From Bradyrhizobium diazoefficiens (lineage in GTDB: Bacteria; Pseudomonadota; Alphaproteobacteria; Rhizobiales; Xanthobacteraceae), in contig NZ_JAENXS010000002.1 in NCBI RefSeq assembly GCF_016612535.1, positions 2,480,001 to 2,544,000 of the forward strand: a stretch of DNA of 64,000 bases. Reading direction: 5' to 3'. Position 1 is the first letter of the stretch. Each line of letters begins with the position of its first letter. The notes under the pieces are model-generated. The model saw nothing but the letters and a program-made list of their open reading frames with translations, ran no database searches and was not told where the DNA came from. Positions 35,171 to 42,883 of the stretch are shown here, piece after piece. The position numbers and the translations under genes were made by a program.

Positions 35171-35567
35171 ATGGTTGGCTCCTGAGAAGATGGGTCATCA
35201 GAGAGAGCATTGGACCATCGACGATATTGTGCCGACCGCTTGCTTGCAACTTGGCAAGGCCACTTCCAGACATCGAGCCGTCAGCGGCGCCCCGTCAGGT
35301 GTCCGCGTCGTCTGCAGCAGCAGCCGCAGGCGTCCTCTTGGTCAGGGTCGCAGTTCGAATGGTTCATCGGCGAGAGGCGTTGCACGGCCTCTCGCTTGGA
35401 GCAAAAGGCAGCATCGGCCAGCGTTGCTTGCGCCGTGTGGCAGCCATGCCCACGGCGTCATCGGCAGGTATCCTTTCAACCCTCGGTAGTCAGGCGCGGA
35501 AACTTCGGCTAGCATTTGGTGGCGTGTGAGCATTGGGACGGAATGTCCGTCCTTGAAAGGACATGTC
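35171..35567. other. Gene-free stretch upstream of TauD-like and secreted-protein genes
   Basis: Nearly 400 bases between divergent genes. Overlapping reading frames on both strands show no family motifs or ribosome sites. Near the right end, GGACGGA-ATG-TCCGTCC (35536-35552) is a seven-base inverted repeat 15 bases before the next start and could be an operator. Confidence 0.45.
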
Positions 35568-36134
35568 ATGAGACTGTCGTCAAAGTTTGTCGCGCCTTCA
35601 GCCTTCGCTTTTTTATCAGCTGTCCTGCTGTGCGGCCCGGCCGCGTCGCAGACCACACCAAACTCCCCCGCCCCGCTTCCCTCTATCACGGTCGAAGCGC
35701 CGAAGCCGGCGGCGAGGCCGAAGCCGGTGGTCAGCACGGAGACGTCTCACCGGACATCGTCAACCGGTCGCACCCGATCGGCGTCCGCGCAACGGGCAAC
35801 CACGCGAACGCCGTCGCCAGCGCCAAATTCGCCCCTGGGGCGGATTGCCAGGCTGGAGAAAGTCGCCAGCAGTTGCAACGGTGGCTGTGCAACAAGCTTC
35901 CGCAGCGGCAAGGATCCCTGGATTGGATGTAGCGAGTCCGGCGGCGGTCTGAACTATGGACCTCTCGCGCCAACGTGCCGAGATACCATCACCCACAAGA
36001 ACTACGAGGAATGCGTCGAGACCAAGGTGTTCCTGGGCGAGTTTCGAAACAGAGCCCACTGGTTTTGCAGCAGCCTGTCCGCCGGCAACCAGTTTAAGGT
36101 CGCCGATCTCAAGCGGGCAAGACATCCACGCTAA
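35568..36134 (+). CDS. Hypothetical secreted Pro-rich protein
   Basis: From the ATG at 35568, with AAAGGA upstream, the protein is 188 residues. Residues 1-27 are a signal peptide (AFAFLSAVLLCGPAASQ). Then comes a Pro/Ala/Lys/Thr-rich low-complexity part to about residue 90 and a C-terminal part with six cysteines (SSCNGGCATSFRSG, WIGCSESGG, PTCRD, YEECVE, WFCSSL), likely disulfide-bonded. No family was recognised. It ends directly at the edge of a dispersed repeat. Confidence 0.55.
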   Translation: MRLSSKFVAPSAFAFLSAVLLCGPAASQTTPNSPAPLPSITVEAPKPAARPKPVVSTETSHRTSSTGRTRSASAQRATTRTPSPAPNSPLGRIARLEKVASSCNGGCATSFRSGKDPWIGCSESGGGLNYGPLAPTCRDTITHKNYEECVETKVFLGEFRNRAHWFCSSLSAGNQFKVADLKRARHPR

Positions 36135-36186
36135 AGCGTTTTCGAGCGAAGTGGATACCGGTTCGCCCGAGGAAGAAGCGTCAAAA
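36131..36186. repeat. Dispersed AAGCGTTTTCGAGCGAAGTGG-type intergenic repeat
   Basis: The stretch begins GCTAAAGCGTTTTCGAGCGA and ends GAAGAAGCGTCAAAA, with GTGGATACCGGTTCGCC between. I recognise it as a short repeat found in many copies between Bradyrhizobium genes. It overlaps the stop codon of the upstream gene and abuts the start of the SUKH gene. Confidence 0.65.
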
Positions 36187-36579
36187 GTGCTGGCAAAGTT
36201 TGATTGCCGACCTCCAACGTCATCTGCCTCGATTGCAAATTACGAGAGTGGTTCCGGCTGGCTGTTACCGGACGATTACAAGCAGTTCCTTGGCACGGCC
36301 AATGGCGGCCAAGGCACCATTGGCACCCATTCCTACGCGAGTTTATGGCCCGTAGAGCATTTAGACGAAATGAACCGCGCTTACGAGACCGCCAACCTTG
36401 CGCCAGGATTACTGCTATTCGGTTCGGATGGCGGTGACGAAGCGTATGCTTTCGATATGCGAGTTGCGGCTAAGCCTGTCGTATCTGTTCCGTTTGTCGG
36501 AATGGACCTTAATGAGATTCGTCCAGTAGCTGATACGTTTGAGGGCTTCTTGAAGAAGCTCTCCGAGATTGCGGCATGA
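36187..36579 (+). CDS. SMI1/KNR4 (SUKH) domain protein
   Basis: From the GTG at 36187 the protein is 130 residues. The SUKH pattern is clear: ASIANYESGSGWLLPDDYKQFLGTANGGQGTIG, then LLLFGSDGGDEAYAFD and a C-terminal FEGFLKKLSEIAA helix. Many SUKH proteins are immunity proteins against contact-dependent or polymorphic toxins; others have housekeeping roles. No toxin gene is visible nearby. The reading frame extends upstream through the dispersed repeat to 35956, but that part is only repeat and antisense sequence, so the original 5' end may have been replaced. Confidence 0.7.
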   Translation: MLAKFDCRPPTSSASIANYESGSGWLLPDDYKQFLGTANGGQGTIGTHSYASLWPVEHLDEMNRAYETANLAPGLLLFGSDGGDEAYAFDMRVAAKPVVSVPFVGMDLNEIRPVADTFEGFLKKLSEIAA

Positions 36580-36690
36580 AACTACTGTCCTGATGCGTTG
36601 GGCAGCGATCCTGGCAACCAACTCAGTGGGCCAAAATGCAGCCCGGCCCTGTCACTCCAGTTAGCGTGTCTCACTTACGGGGTGCAGTCC

Positions 36691-36717
36691 AGTGCAGTCC
36701 AGCACTGTCACCGTAAT
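36691..36717 (-). repeat. 27-bp inverted repeat, left arm
   Basis: Read on the minus strand it is ATTACGGTGACAGTGCTGGA followed by CTGCACT; it matches 37208-37234 on the plus strand at 26 of 27 positions. It is part of an imperfect palindrome (36675-36716) whose ends are TTACGGG and CCGTAA and which contains TGCAGTCCAG twice in tandem. Confidence 0.6.
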
Positions 36718-36861
36718 CCCGATGATGTTTGCGGACCATGCTCGACTGCTGCCTTGGAAGCGCGGCGGGCAATGAATGTGAACTACCTCACGTCGCCGGT
36801 CCGCAAACGGCGATATCTTCCCGGAGCAACAAGTTGGTTCTGAAGCGTTGCGGAGAACCCA

Positions 36862-37083
36862 ATGCATAGTTCCTTCTACTTTCTTATCCCCTTCGCCCTT
36901 GCCGCCACCTGTGATCTGGCAACGATTCCATCACATATGCAACGTTCGGCGATATCAGCGGAGACGGAATTTCTGGTTCTGGCCGTCGTAGCGGTCACGC
37001 TGACCATATTGCTGGTCGTCTCGAGCCTGATGACCACGCATCCAGAGATCGGCGCACTCATCGCGGAATATAATCAATTCTGA
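36862..37083 (+). CDS. Small membrane protein, hypothetical
   Basis: A 73-residue frame starting at ATG 36862 with GCGGAG upstream. It has an N-terminal hydrophobic stretch (FYFLIPFALAATCDL) and a second helix (FLVLAVVAVTLTILLVVSSLM), so it would be a two-span or signal-plus-anchor protein. No family was recognised. It lies between the two arms of the 27-bp inverted repeat, which suggests it may travel with a small mobile or repeat unit. Confidence 0.4.
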   Translation: MHSSFYFLIPFALAATCDLATIPSHMQRSAISAETEFLVLAVVAVTLTILLVVSSLMTTHPEIGALIAEYNQF

Positions 37084-37207
37084 CAGCCGATCAGCCGAAG
37101 CAACATTCTGGACTCGTGCATCTTCACAGAGCGGCGCTTAGCCGCGAACGTCGCATCGATCTGGAGTTGTTCGCCGTTGCTGTGCCTGTCAGAGGCGGCA
37201 TGTCGAA

Positions 37208-37234
37208 ATTACGGGGACAGTGCTGGACTGCACT
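37208..37234 (+). repeat. 27-bp inverted repeat, right arm
   Basis: Matches the reverse complement of 36691-36717 with one mismatch. The interval between the arms is about 490 bases. No transposase frame is present between or beside the arms. The 287 bases between the small membrane protein and the VOC gene hold only this arm and no convincing gene. Confidence 0.6.
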
Positions 37235-37370
37235 CATCGGCGGGTATCCGCCAGGCGTTGACGAAGCCGCAAGAGCTCAACCCATCCTGCGAGCTGCTGA
37301 CAGGACGTTGTCAGCAGTGGCGCGATACTGCTCCCCGGAAGAGCTGAGACATTCAGAAGGAGCTGTGTTC

Positions 37371-37769
37371 GTGAAATTCGCCTCGATACGTCTGATCGCC
37401 CGCGACATCAAAGCCGTGGTCGGCTTCTACGAAGAGGTAACAGGCAAGAGGGCCGATTGGCTCGCACCGGTCTTCGCCGAGATCGTGGTCCCGACAGCCA
37501 CAATCGCTGTCGGAAGCGCGGAGACTGTAGCTCTCTTCAAGGAAGGAAGCGCCGAACCCGCCGCCAACCGCACGGCAATCATCGAATTTCAAGTGACGGA
37601 CGTCGATGCCGAGTTTGCGCGATTGAAGGACCAGGTCGAAGTCGTTCACGAACCGAAAAATATGCCGTGGGGCAATCGCGCAGCTCAATTCCGTGACCCC
37701 GAGGGCACGCTGGTTAGCTTGTATACTCCCGCTACCGACGCCGCCAAGCAGCGGTTTGGATCTCGATGA
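37371..37769 (+). CDS. VOC family (glyoxalase-like) protein
   Basis: From the GTG at 37371, with AAGGAG at good distance, the 132-residue protein begins with KFASIRLIARDIKAVVGFYE, the first beta-alpha-beta unit of the vicinal-oxygen-chelate fold; the second unit is TAIIEFQVTDVDAEFARLK ending in FRDPEGTLVSLYTP. Only some metal ligands of glyoxalase I are evident, so it may bind a small molecule or drug rather than catalyse. The longer frame from 37116 crosses a repeat arm and is not supported. Confidence 0.8.
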   Translation: MKFASIRLIARDIKAVVGFYEEVTGKRADWLAPVFAEIVVPTATIAVGSAETVALFKEGSAEPAANRTAIIEFQVTDVDAEFARLKDQVEVVHEPKNMPWGNRAAQFRDPEGTLVSLYTPATDAAKQRFGSR

Positions 37770-37815
37770 GCGACAAGTGCTGCGTATCGATCGGCGGGAT
37801 GGCCCGAGATGAGGA

Positions 37816-39075
37816 TCACGTCTTCTGGTCGCGGTTGACGCGCGCCGCGGCCTGATCGGCAATTGCCGCGAGCGCCGCCTCCTCGAGCGGAAAATCCGCC
37901 GCGAGCCAGGCGTCCTCGGCGAGCGTCAACACGTGCCCGAGCGCCGGCCCCTCGGCCATTCCGCGCGCGATGAAATCGGCGGCGCGAAGCGGGAATTTCG
38001 GCGCGGTCCAGCGCTGCGGCAGCTCGGCGAGCTCGCGCCAGCGCGACGAGGTCACCTCGCCGCCGGCCCGCGCCCAGCCCAGCAACACACGATCGTGATA
38101 CCGCTCGGCACCGAGACGGTAGAGCAGCCGCCGCGCATTGGCCTCGTCCTTGGCGGCAAAGCGCCACCAGCGATGGCCCATCGAATCCAGCGCCTTGGCC
38201 TCGGCATTGGAGAGCCGCAAGCGCGCGGCCACGCGCTTGGCGTCTTCGGTCACGGCCACGGTCAGCGCGGCGAGACGGCGCGTCGCGCTTGCCGGCAAGC
38301 CCAATTCGCCCTCGATTGCAATCATCGCCGACATCGGCCCCGTATAGACGACGCCGCCGGTCAGCGTTTGCAGCAATCCGCTCTCGGCCATCGCCAGCGC
38401 AGCGCCGGACGCGCCGCCGGCCACCAGCAATTTCAGCATCTCCATGCGCACGCGTTCGGCCGAGAGGGTCGCAAGGCCCGCCCGTCCGCGGATGCAGGCG
38501 AGATAGCCGTCGCGGTCGGGATCGCCGGCGCCAAAGGCGGCATGGATGCGGAAGAAGCGCAGGATGCGCAGAAAATCCTCGGCGATGCGCTGGTCGGGAT
38601 TGCCGATGAAGCGCACGCGCCGCGCCCTGGCATCCGCGATGCCGCCGACATAATCGTAGACGATGCCGTTCGCGTCGACCGACAAGCCGTTCATGGTGAA
38701 GTCGCGCCGTTCGGCATCTTTCACCCAGTCGCGGCCGAACGCGACCTTGGCCTTGCGGCCGAAGGTCTCGGTGTCCTCGCGCAGCGTCGTCACCTCGTAA
38801 GGCTGGCTGTCGATGACCAGCGTGACGGTGCCGTGGTCGATGCCGGTCGGCACGCTCTTGATGTGCGCGGCTTTGGCACGACGCACCACCTCGTCCGGCA
38901 GCGCCGTAGTCGCGATATCCATATCGCCCGGCGGCAGGCCGAGCAGCGCGTTCCGGACGGTGCCGCCGACCACGCGCGCTTCCTCGCCATTGGCGTTGAG
39001 CAGTTGCAGGACGCGCGCCGTCCCGCCTGCGGTCAGCCAGGGCGCACCAGCGAGTATGGGCTCTGCGCTCATCAT
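37816..39075 (-). CDS. cca: CCA tRNA nucleotidyltransferase
   Basis: The enzyme adds or repairs the 3' CCA of tRNAs. From MMSAEPILAG it is 419 residues. The polymerase core shows ARVVGGTVRNALLG (about residue 35), DMDIATTALPDEV with the metal-binding DxD, RRDFTMNGLS, and the RNA-binding helix EDFLRILRFFRIHAAFG. The C-terminal half is helical. It is the last of four genes on the minus strand: DUF1285, Nudix, DUF6111, cca, with small overlaps. An upstream extension to 39192 overlaps DUF6111 and is rejected. Confidence 0.95.
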   Translation of the reverse strand: MMSAEPILAGAPWLTAGGTARVLQLLNANGEEARVVGGTVRNALLGLPPGDMDIATTALPDEVVRRAKAAHIKSVPTGIDHGTVTLVIDSQPYEVTTLREDTETFGRKAKVAFGRDWVKDAERRDFTMNGLSVDANGIVYDYVGGIADARARRVRFIGNPDQRIAEDFLRILRFFRIHAAFGAGDPDRDGYLACIRGRAGLATLSAERVRMEMLKLLVAGGASGAALAMAESGLLQTLTGGVVYTGPMSAMIAIEGELGLPASATRRLAALTVAVTEDAKRVAARLRLSNAEAKALDSMGHRWWRFAAKDEANARRLLYRLGAERYHDRVLLGWARAGGEVTSSRWRELAELPQRWTAPKFPLRAADFIARGMAEGPALGHVLTLAEDAWLAADFPLEEAALAAIADQAAARVNRDQKT

Positions 39076-39097
39076 CCAGCCCTTATTTTTCCATGCC

Positions 39098-39361
39098 CTA
39101 TTTTTCTTTGCCTGGCACCAGCTTGCCGTTGACGACATGGGCGGGGATGTAGGTCGAGTTCGGCGCGGCGCCGGAGAAATGCGCAAATCCAATCAGCGCC
39201 GCGATGACGAGCACCAGCGCCGCCAGCATCAGGCGCGCGACGATGGTGGTCGGCCATGACGATTGCACGAACAGGCCGGACCTTGTGGCGGCCAGGAACA
39301 GCGCATAGACGGCAAAGGGGATGAGGAAAATTCCGATCTCGGTCAGTACCGGCCGGATCAT
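39098..39361 (-). CDS. DUF6111 family small membrane protein
   Basis: The 87-residue protein has two hydrophobic helices (EIGIFLIPFAVYALFLAAT and VARLMLAALVLVIAALIGFAHF) joined by a short loop, with YIPAHVVNGKLVPGKEK at the C-terminus. I recognise this pattern as DUF6111, found in Rhizobiales next to the CoA pyrophosphatase and cca genes. It overlaps the Nudix gene by four bases. Function is unknown. Confidence 0.75.
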   Translation of the reverse strand: MIRPVLTEIGIFLIPFAVYALFLAATRSGLFVQSSWPTTIVARLMLAALVLVIAALIGFAHFSGAAPNSTYIPAHVVNGKLVPGKEK

Positions 39362-40038
39362 GACGAGTAGATCCGCTCATACAGCACACGCAGCATTCCG
39401 GCCGTCGCACCCCAGATGTAGCGTTCTGCAAACGGCATCGCATAGTAAAACCGCTCCATGCCGCGGAATTCCTTGCTGTGCACCTGGTGATTCACCGGAT
39501 CCATCAGGAAGGATAGCGGCACTTCGAATGCGTCATCAACCTCGGAATGGTTGATCGTGAGCTGAAACCCCGGCCGCACCCTGGCCACCGTGGGCAGGAT
39601 GCGGAAGCCGAACGCCGTGCCGTAGAGATCGAGATAGCCGATCGGCTCGACGAAATCTCTGGACAACCCGACCTCCTCCTCGGCCTCGCGCAGCGCCGCA
39701 TCGAGCGGAGAGGAATCGGTCGCGTCGATCTTGCCGCCGGGAAAGGCGATCTGGCCGGCGTGGTCGTTGAGATGGGCCGAGCGCTGCGTCAGCAGGATGG
39801 TCGGCTCGGGATGGTCGACCACCGCGATCAGGACCGCCGCCGGCCGCACCGGCTGCTCGCGCGCGACGATCTCGAGCATCTTGTCGGTGCCTGGATCGCC
39901 CGACGCGGGAACGATGTTCGGATCGAACAGGCCGGGCGGAACGTCGAAGTCGAGCTTCGCTCTGGAGCGGGCGAAGAAATCCACCGCGCCGATCACGACG
40001 GGCTCGCTCTTCTCGCTCTTGGGGATAGGCTTGTTCAA
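39358..40038 (-). CDS. CoA pyrophosphatase-type Nudix hydrolase
   Basis: The 226-residue protein has the Nudix box GKIDATDSSPLDAALREAEEEVGL (G-x5-E-x7-REUxEExGU, with the first Glu replaced by Asp) and the CoA-type signature VLLTQRSAHLNDHAGQIAFPGGK upstream of it, in abbreviated form. It is likely a peroxisomal NUDT7/YeaB-type enzyme that hydrolyses CoA and its derivatives. It overlaps DUF1285 by four bases upstream and DUF6111 by four bases downstream. Confidence 0.9.
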   Translation of the reverse strand: MNKPIPKSEKSEPVVIGAVDFFARSRAKLDFDVPPGLFDPNIVPASGDPGTDKMLEIVAREQPVRPAAVLIAVVDHPEPTILLTQRSAHLNDHAGQIAFPGGKIDATDSSPLDAALREAEEEVGLSRDFVEPIGYLDLYGTAFGFRILPTVARVRPGFQLTINHSEVDDAFEVPLSFLMDPVNHQVHSKEFRGMERFYYAMPFAERYIWGATAGMLRVLYERIYSS

Positions 40039-40646
40039 AGCGCGGCCCTCACCTGCTCCGCATCGGCCATGGCGAAGAACTCGCCGGCCGATTCGACGCC
40101 GAACATCGGCTGGCCATCGACCATCCGCTCCTCGCCCATGTCAACCAGATCGTAATAGAGCGCGCGGGTGACCTTGGCCCAGAGATCGGCACGCACATGC
40201 AGATAGGGTGTCAGCCCGCCGTCTGCCGACTGCGCGAAGCGCAGCCGGTGCGCGGCGTCGCAAATGACCCAGTCGTCGACATTGGTGCGGAAATGCAGCA
40301 CGCGATGGTTGTCCTCGCCGTCCTCGCGCATCTCGACCGCCATGAACGGCGCATCGTCGACGCGGATGCCGACTTTCTCCACGGGCGTCACGAGAAAATG
40401 CTTGTCGCCTTCGCGCTTCAGCACCGTCGAGAACAAGCGGACCAGAGCGGGCCGGCCGATTGGCGTGCCCATGTAGAACCATGTACCATCGGAGGCGATT
40501 CGAATGTCGAGATCGCCGCAAAACGGCGGATTCCACAGATGCACCGGAGGCAGACCCTTTTTGGCGCCTTCGGCATTGGCAGCACTTTTGGCGGCGGCAG
40601 TCAGCCCCTCAAGACCGTGATCGGCGCTCTGCCCTTGGTTCGCCAT
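40035..40646 (-). CDS. DUF1285 domain protein
   Basis: From MANQGQSADHGLEG the protein is 203 residues. The DUF1285 domain spans residues 35-195: WNPPFCGDLDIRIASDGTWFYMGTPIGR, FLVTPVEKVGIRVDDAPFMA and YYDLVDMGEERMVDGQPMFG. The ATG seven codons upstream is an alternative; neither has a strong ribosome site. It leads the DUF1285-Nudix-DUF6111-cca operon. Structures of the family show two small beta domains; function is unknown. Confidence 0.85.
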   Translation of the reverse strand: MANQGQSADHGLEGLTAAAKSAANAEGAKKGLPPVHLWNPPFCGDLDIRIASDGTWFYMGTPIGRPALVRLFSTVLKREGDKHFLVTPVEKVGIRVDDAPFMAVEMREDGEDNHRVLHFRTNVDDWVICDAAHRLRFAQSADGGLTPYLHVRADLWAKVTRALYYDLVDMGEERMVDGQPMFGVESAGEFFAMADAEQVRAAL

Positions 40647-40667
40647 GGTTTGCCCTGACTCTGTCAT

Positions 40668-40707
40668 TTGGCACGATTGGTGCAAGATTTGGCACAATTG
40701 GTGCAAG
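40668..40707. promoter_or_regulatory. Tandem 19-bp repeats between divergent operons
   Basis: TTGGCACGATTGGTGCAAG (40668-40686) and TTGGCACAATTGGTGCAAG (40689-40707) differ at one base and repeat with a 21-base period, two helical turns. Each contains GCAC-N5-GTGC. They overlap or precede the DUF1285 start, suggesting an operator for that operon. Confidence 0.5.
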
Positions 40708-40713
40708 TCTGAT

Positions 40714-40743
40714 TTGTACGTTGACGTTGTACGTGAGTGTACG
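40714..40743. promoter_or_regulatory. TTGTACG repeats between divergent operons
   Basis: TTGTACG at 40714-40720 and 40727-40733 and GTGTACG at 40737-40743 lie right after the 19-bp repeats. A TTGACG at 40721-40726 may be a -35 element, but no -10 is evident at the proper distance. Confidence 0.4.
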
Positions 40744-40746
40744 GTT

Positions 40747-40770
40747 CCACCCCGGATTAATCCGGTGTGG
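40747..40770. promoter_or_regulatory. Palindrome with core CCGGATTAATCCGG
   Basis: The 24-bp element is CCAC then the perfect core CCGGATTAATCCGG then GTGG, with one mismatched pair between arms. It lies in the shared upstream region of the DUF1285 and MoxR operons, 170 bases before moxR. It has the form of a dimeric repressor site. Confidence 0.5.
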
Positions 40771-40940
40771 AGGTCGCCACTTCGTGATGCCCTACATATG
40801 CCTAAGCCGATAAGGTGGGGATAGGTTAATTCAACGAATACATGGCCTTCCTGCAAGTCTAGCATAGGGCCCATGATCTCGGGTGACGAGACAATTTGAC
40901 GACGCAAAATAGCCGCGTGGCAGGCTTAAGGAGCTAACGG

Positions 40941-41939
40941 ATGGCGGAAAGTGTCGAGAAGCTCGAAGACGGCATCGTCCGATCGGCCGAGCAGGTGTCG
41001 AGCCAGATTCGCGCAGCGAAGGATGCGATTGCGTCGGTGATCTTCGGGCAGGATCGCGTGATCGAGAACACGCTGGTCACCATCCTCGCCGGCGGCCATG
41101 CGCTGCTGATCGGTGTGCCCGGCCTCGCCAAGACCAAGCTGGTTGAGACGCTCGGCGTCACGCTCGGTCTTGATGCCAAGCGCATCCAGTTCACGCCTGA
41201 TTTGATGCCGTCGGACATTCTCGGCGCCGAAGTGCTCGACGAGAGCGCGGGTGGCAAGCGCTCCTTCCGCTTCATCTCCGGCCCCGTGTTCGCGCAATTG
41301 CTGATGGCCGACGAAATCAACCGCGCCAGCCCGCGCACGCAATCGGCGCTGCTGCAGGCGATGCAGGAGCAGCACATTACCGTCGCCGGCGCGCGCCACG
41401 ATCTGCCGAAGCCGTTTCATGTGCTCGCGACCCAGAACCCGCTGGAGCAGGAAGGCACCTATCCGCTGCCCGAAGCGCAGCTCGACCGTTTCCTGATGGA
41501 GATCGACGTCGACTATCCCGATCGCGACGCCGAACGGCGCATCCTGTTCGAAACCACCGGCGCCGACGAGACGCTGGCCAAGGGATCGATGACTGCGGAC
41601 GCGCTCATCACCGCGCAGCGGCTGGTGCGCCGCCTGCCGGTCGGCGATTCCGTGGTCGAAGCCATCCTGTCGCTGGTGCGTTCGGCCCGTCCGGGCGAAG
41701 GGAGCGGCGAGACCGGCAAGTTCATCGCCTGGGGTCCGGGCCCGCGCGCCAGCCAATCGCTGATGCTTGCGGTGCGTGCACGCGCGCTGATCGACGGACG
41801 TCTCGCACCCTCGATCGACGACGTGCTCGACCTCGCCGAGCCGATCTTGAAGCACCGCATGGCCTTGACGTTCCAGGCACGTGCCGAAGGCCGCACGATT
41901 CCGGACGTGATCAAACAATTGAAGACACGGATCGGTTGA
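40941..41939 (+). CDS. MoxR-type AAA+ ATPase
   Basis: The 332-residue protein has Walker A GGHALLIGVPGLAKTKLVET (about residue 52), Walker B LLMADEINRASPRTQSALLQAM, sensor 1 ATQNPLEQEGTYPLPEAQLDRFLM and a C-terminal helical lid. MoxR ATPases act as chaperones for maturation of proteins with VWA domains. It has GGAG upstream and overlaps the DUF58 gene by one base (TGATG), leading a four-gene operon with DUF58, a BatA/DUF4159 protein and a large membrane protein. Confidence 0.95.
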   Translation: MAESVEKLEDGIVRSAEQVSSQIRAAKDAIASVIFGQDRVIENTLVTILAGGHALLIGVPGLAKTKLVETLGVTLGLDAKRIQFTPDLMPSDILGAEVLDESAGGKRSFRFISGPVFAQLLMADEINRASPRTQSALLQAMQEQHITVAGARHDLPKPFHVLATQNPLEQEGTYPLPEAQLDRFLMEIDVDYPDRDAERRILFETTGADETLAKGSMTADALITAQRLVRRLPVGDSVVEAILSLVRSARPGEGSGETGKFIAWGPGPRASQSLMLAVRARALIDGRLAPSIDDVLDLAEPILKHRMALTFQARAEGRTIPDVIKQLKTRIG

Positions 41940-42883
41940 TGGCCGCAGACACCGGGCACACAGCGAAGGAGATTATTGCGATCCGACGTGCCGATGGCGA
42001 AAGCCGTACGCTCGCCGCGTCGCTGCCGCGCCTGGTGCTCGAGGCCCGCCGTATCGCCGCCAACGTCATCCACGGCCTGCACGGCCGGCGCCGCGCCGGC
42101 TCCGGCGAAAATTTCTGGCAGTACCGCCGCTTCGTCTCCGGTGAACCCTCGCAGAACGTCGACTGGCGCCGCTCGGCCCGTGACGACCATCTCTATGTCC
42201 GCGAGCTCGAATGGGAAGCCTCGCACACGGTCTGGATCTGGCCCGACCGATCGCCGTCGATGGCCTTCGCCTCGAAGACCGCGCGTGAATCCAAGCTCGA
42301 GCGCACGCTGATAGTTGCGTTCGCGCTGGCCGAGCTGCTGGTCGCGGGCGGTGAGCGCGTCGGCATTCCCGGGCTGATGGCGCCGACCGCGAGCCGCAGC
42401 GTCATCGACAAGATGGCGCAGGCGATGCTGCATGACGATGCCGACCGGCTGAGCCTGCCGCCGTCCTTCGTGCCTGCGGCGCTGGCCGAGATCATCGTGC
42501 TGTCGGATTTCTGGTCGCCGATCGCGGAGATCAAGGCCACGCTCGCAGGGCTCTCCGGCTCCGGCGCGCATGGCACGCTGGTGCAGGTCGTCGATCCCGC
42601 CGAGGAATCGTTCCCCTATTCCGGCCGCGTCGAGTTCGTCGAGCCGGAAGGCTTCGGCGTGATCACCGCCGGCCGTGCCGAGAGCTGGGCGCAGGACTAC
42701 ACCGCGCGGCTCGCGCTGCACCGCGATCAGATCCGCGCCGAGACCAGCAAGCTCGACTGGCTGTTCACGACGCATGCGACCGACCGCTCGGCAGCCGAGA
42801 TGCTGCTGTTCCTGCATGCCGGCATGCAGGTGAGCAAGTCGGGCGCCCGCACCACCACGATCAAGGCGGGGCCGGCCGCATGA
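41939..42883 (+). CDS. DUF58 domain protein
   Basis: The 314-residue protein has the DUF58 signature QYRRFVSGEPSQNVDWRRSARDDHLYVRELEWEA, shown here in part (YRRFVSGEPSQNVDWRRSAR), followed by the VWA-like WPDRSPSMAF. It usually follows moxR and is thought to be a client or partner of the MoxR chaperone. It overlaps the DUF4159 gene by four bases. Subcellular place is not clear; no strong membrane helix is visible. Confidence 0.9.
   Translation: MAADTGHTAKEIIAIRRADGESRTLAASLPRLVLEARRIAANVIHGLHGRRRAGSGENFWQYRRFVSGEPSQNVDWRRSARDDHLYVRELEWEASHTVWIWPDRSPSMAFASKTARESKLERTLIVAFALAELLVAGGERVGIPGLMAPTASRSVIDKMAQAMLHDDADRLSLPPSFVPAALAEIIVLSDFWSPIAEIKATLAGLSGSGAHGTLVQVVDPAEESFPYSGRVEFVEPEGFGVITAGRAESWAQDYTARLALHRDQIRAETSKLDWLFTTHATDRSAAEMLLFLHAGMQVSKSGARTTTIKAGPAA

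Noticed and set aside
35342-35737. 131-codon minus-strand frame upstream of the secreted protein
   Set aside because: It overlaps the signal peptide region of a gene with a good ribosome site and has no recognised motif.
37116-37370. N-terminal extension of the VOC protein
   Set aside because: The extension crosses a 27-bp repeat arm, lacks similarity to the family and a better GTG start with a ribosome site exists at 37371.
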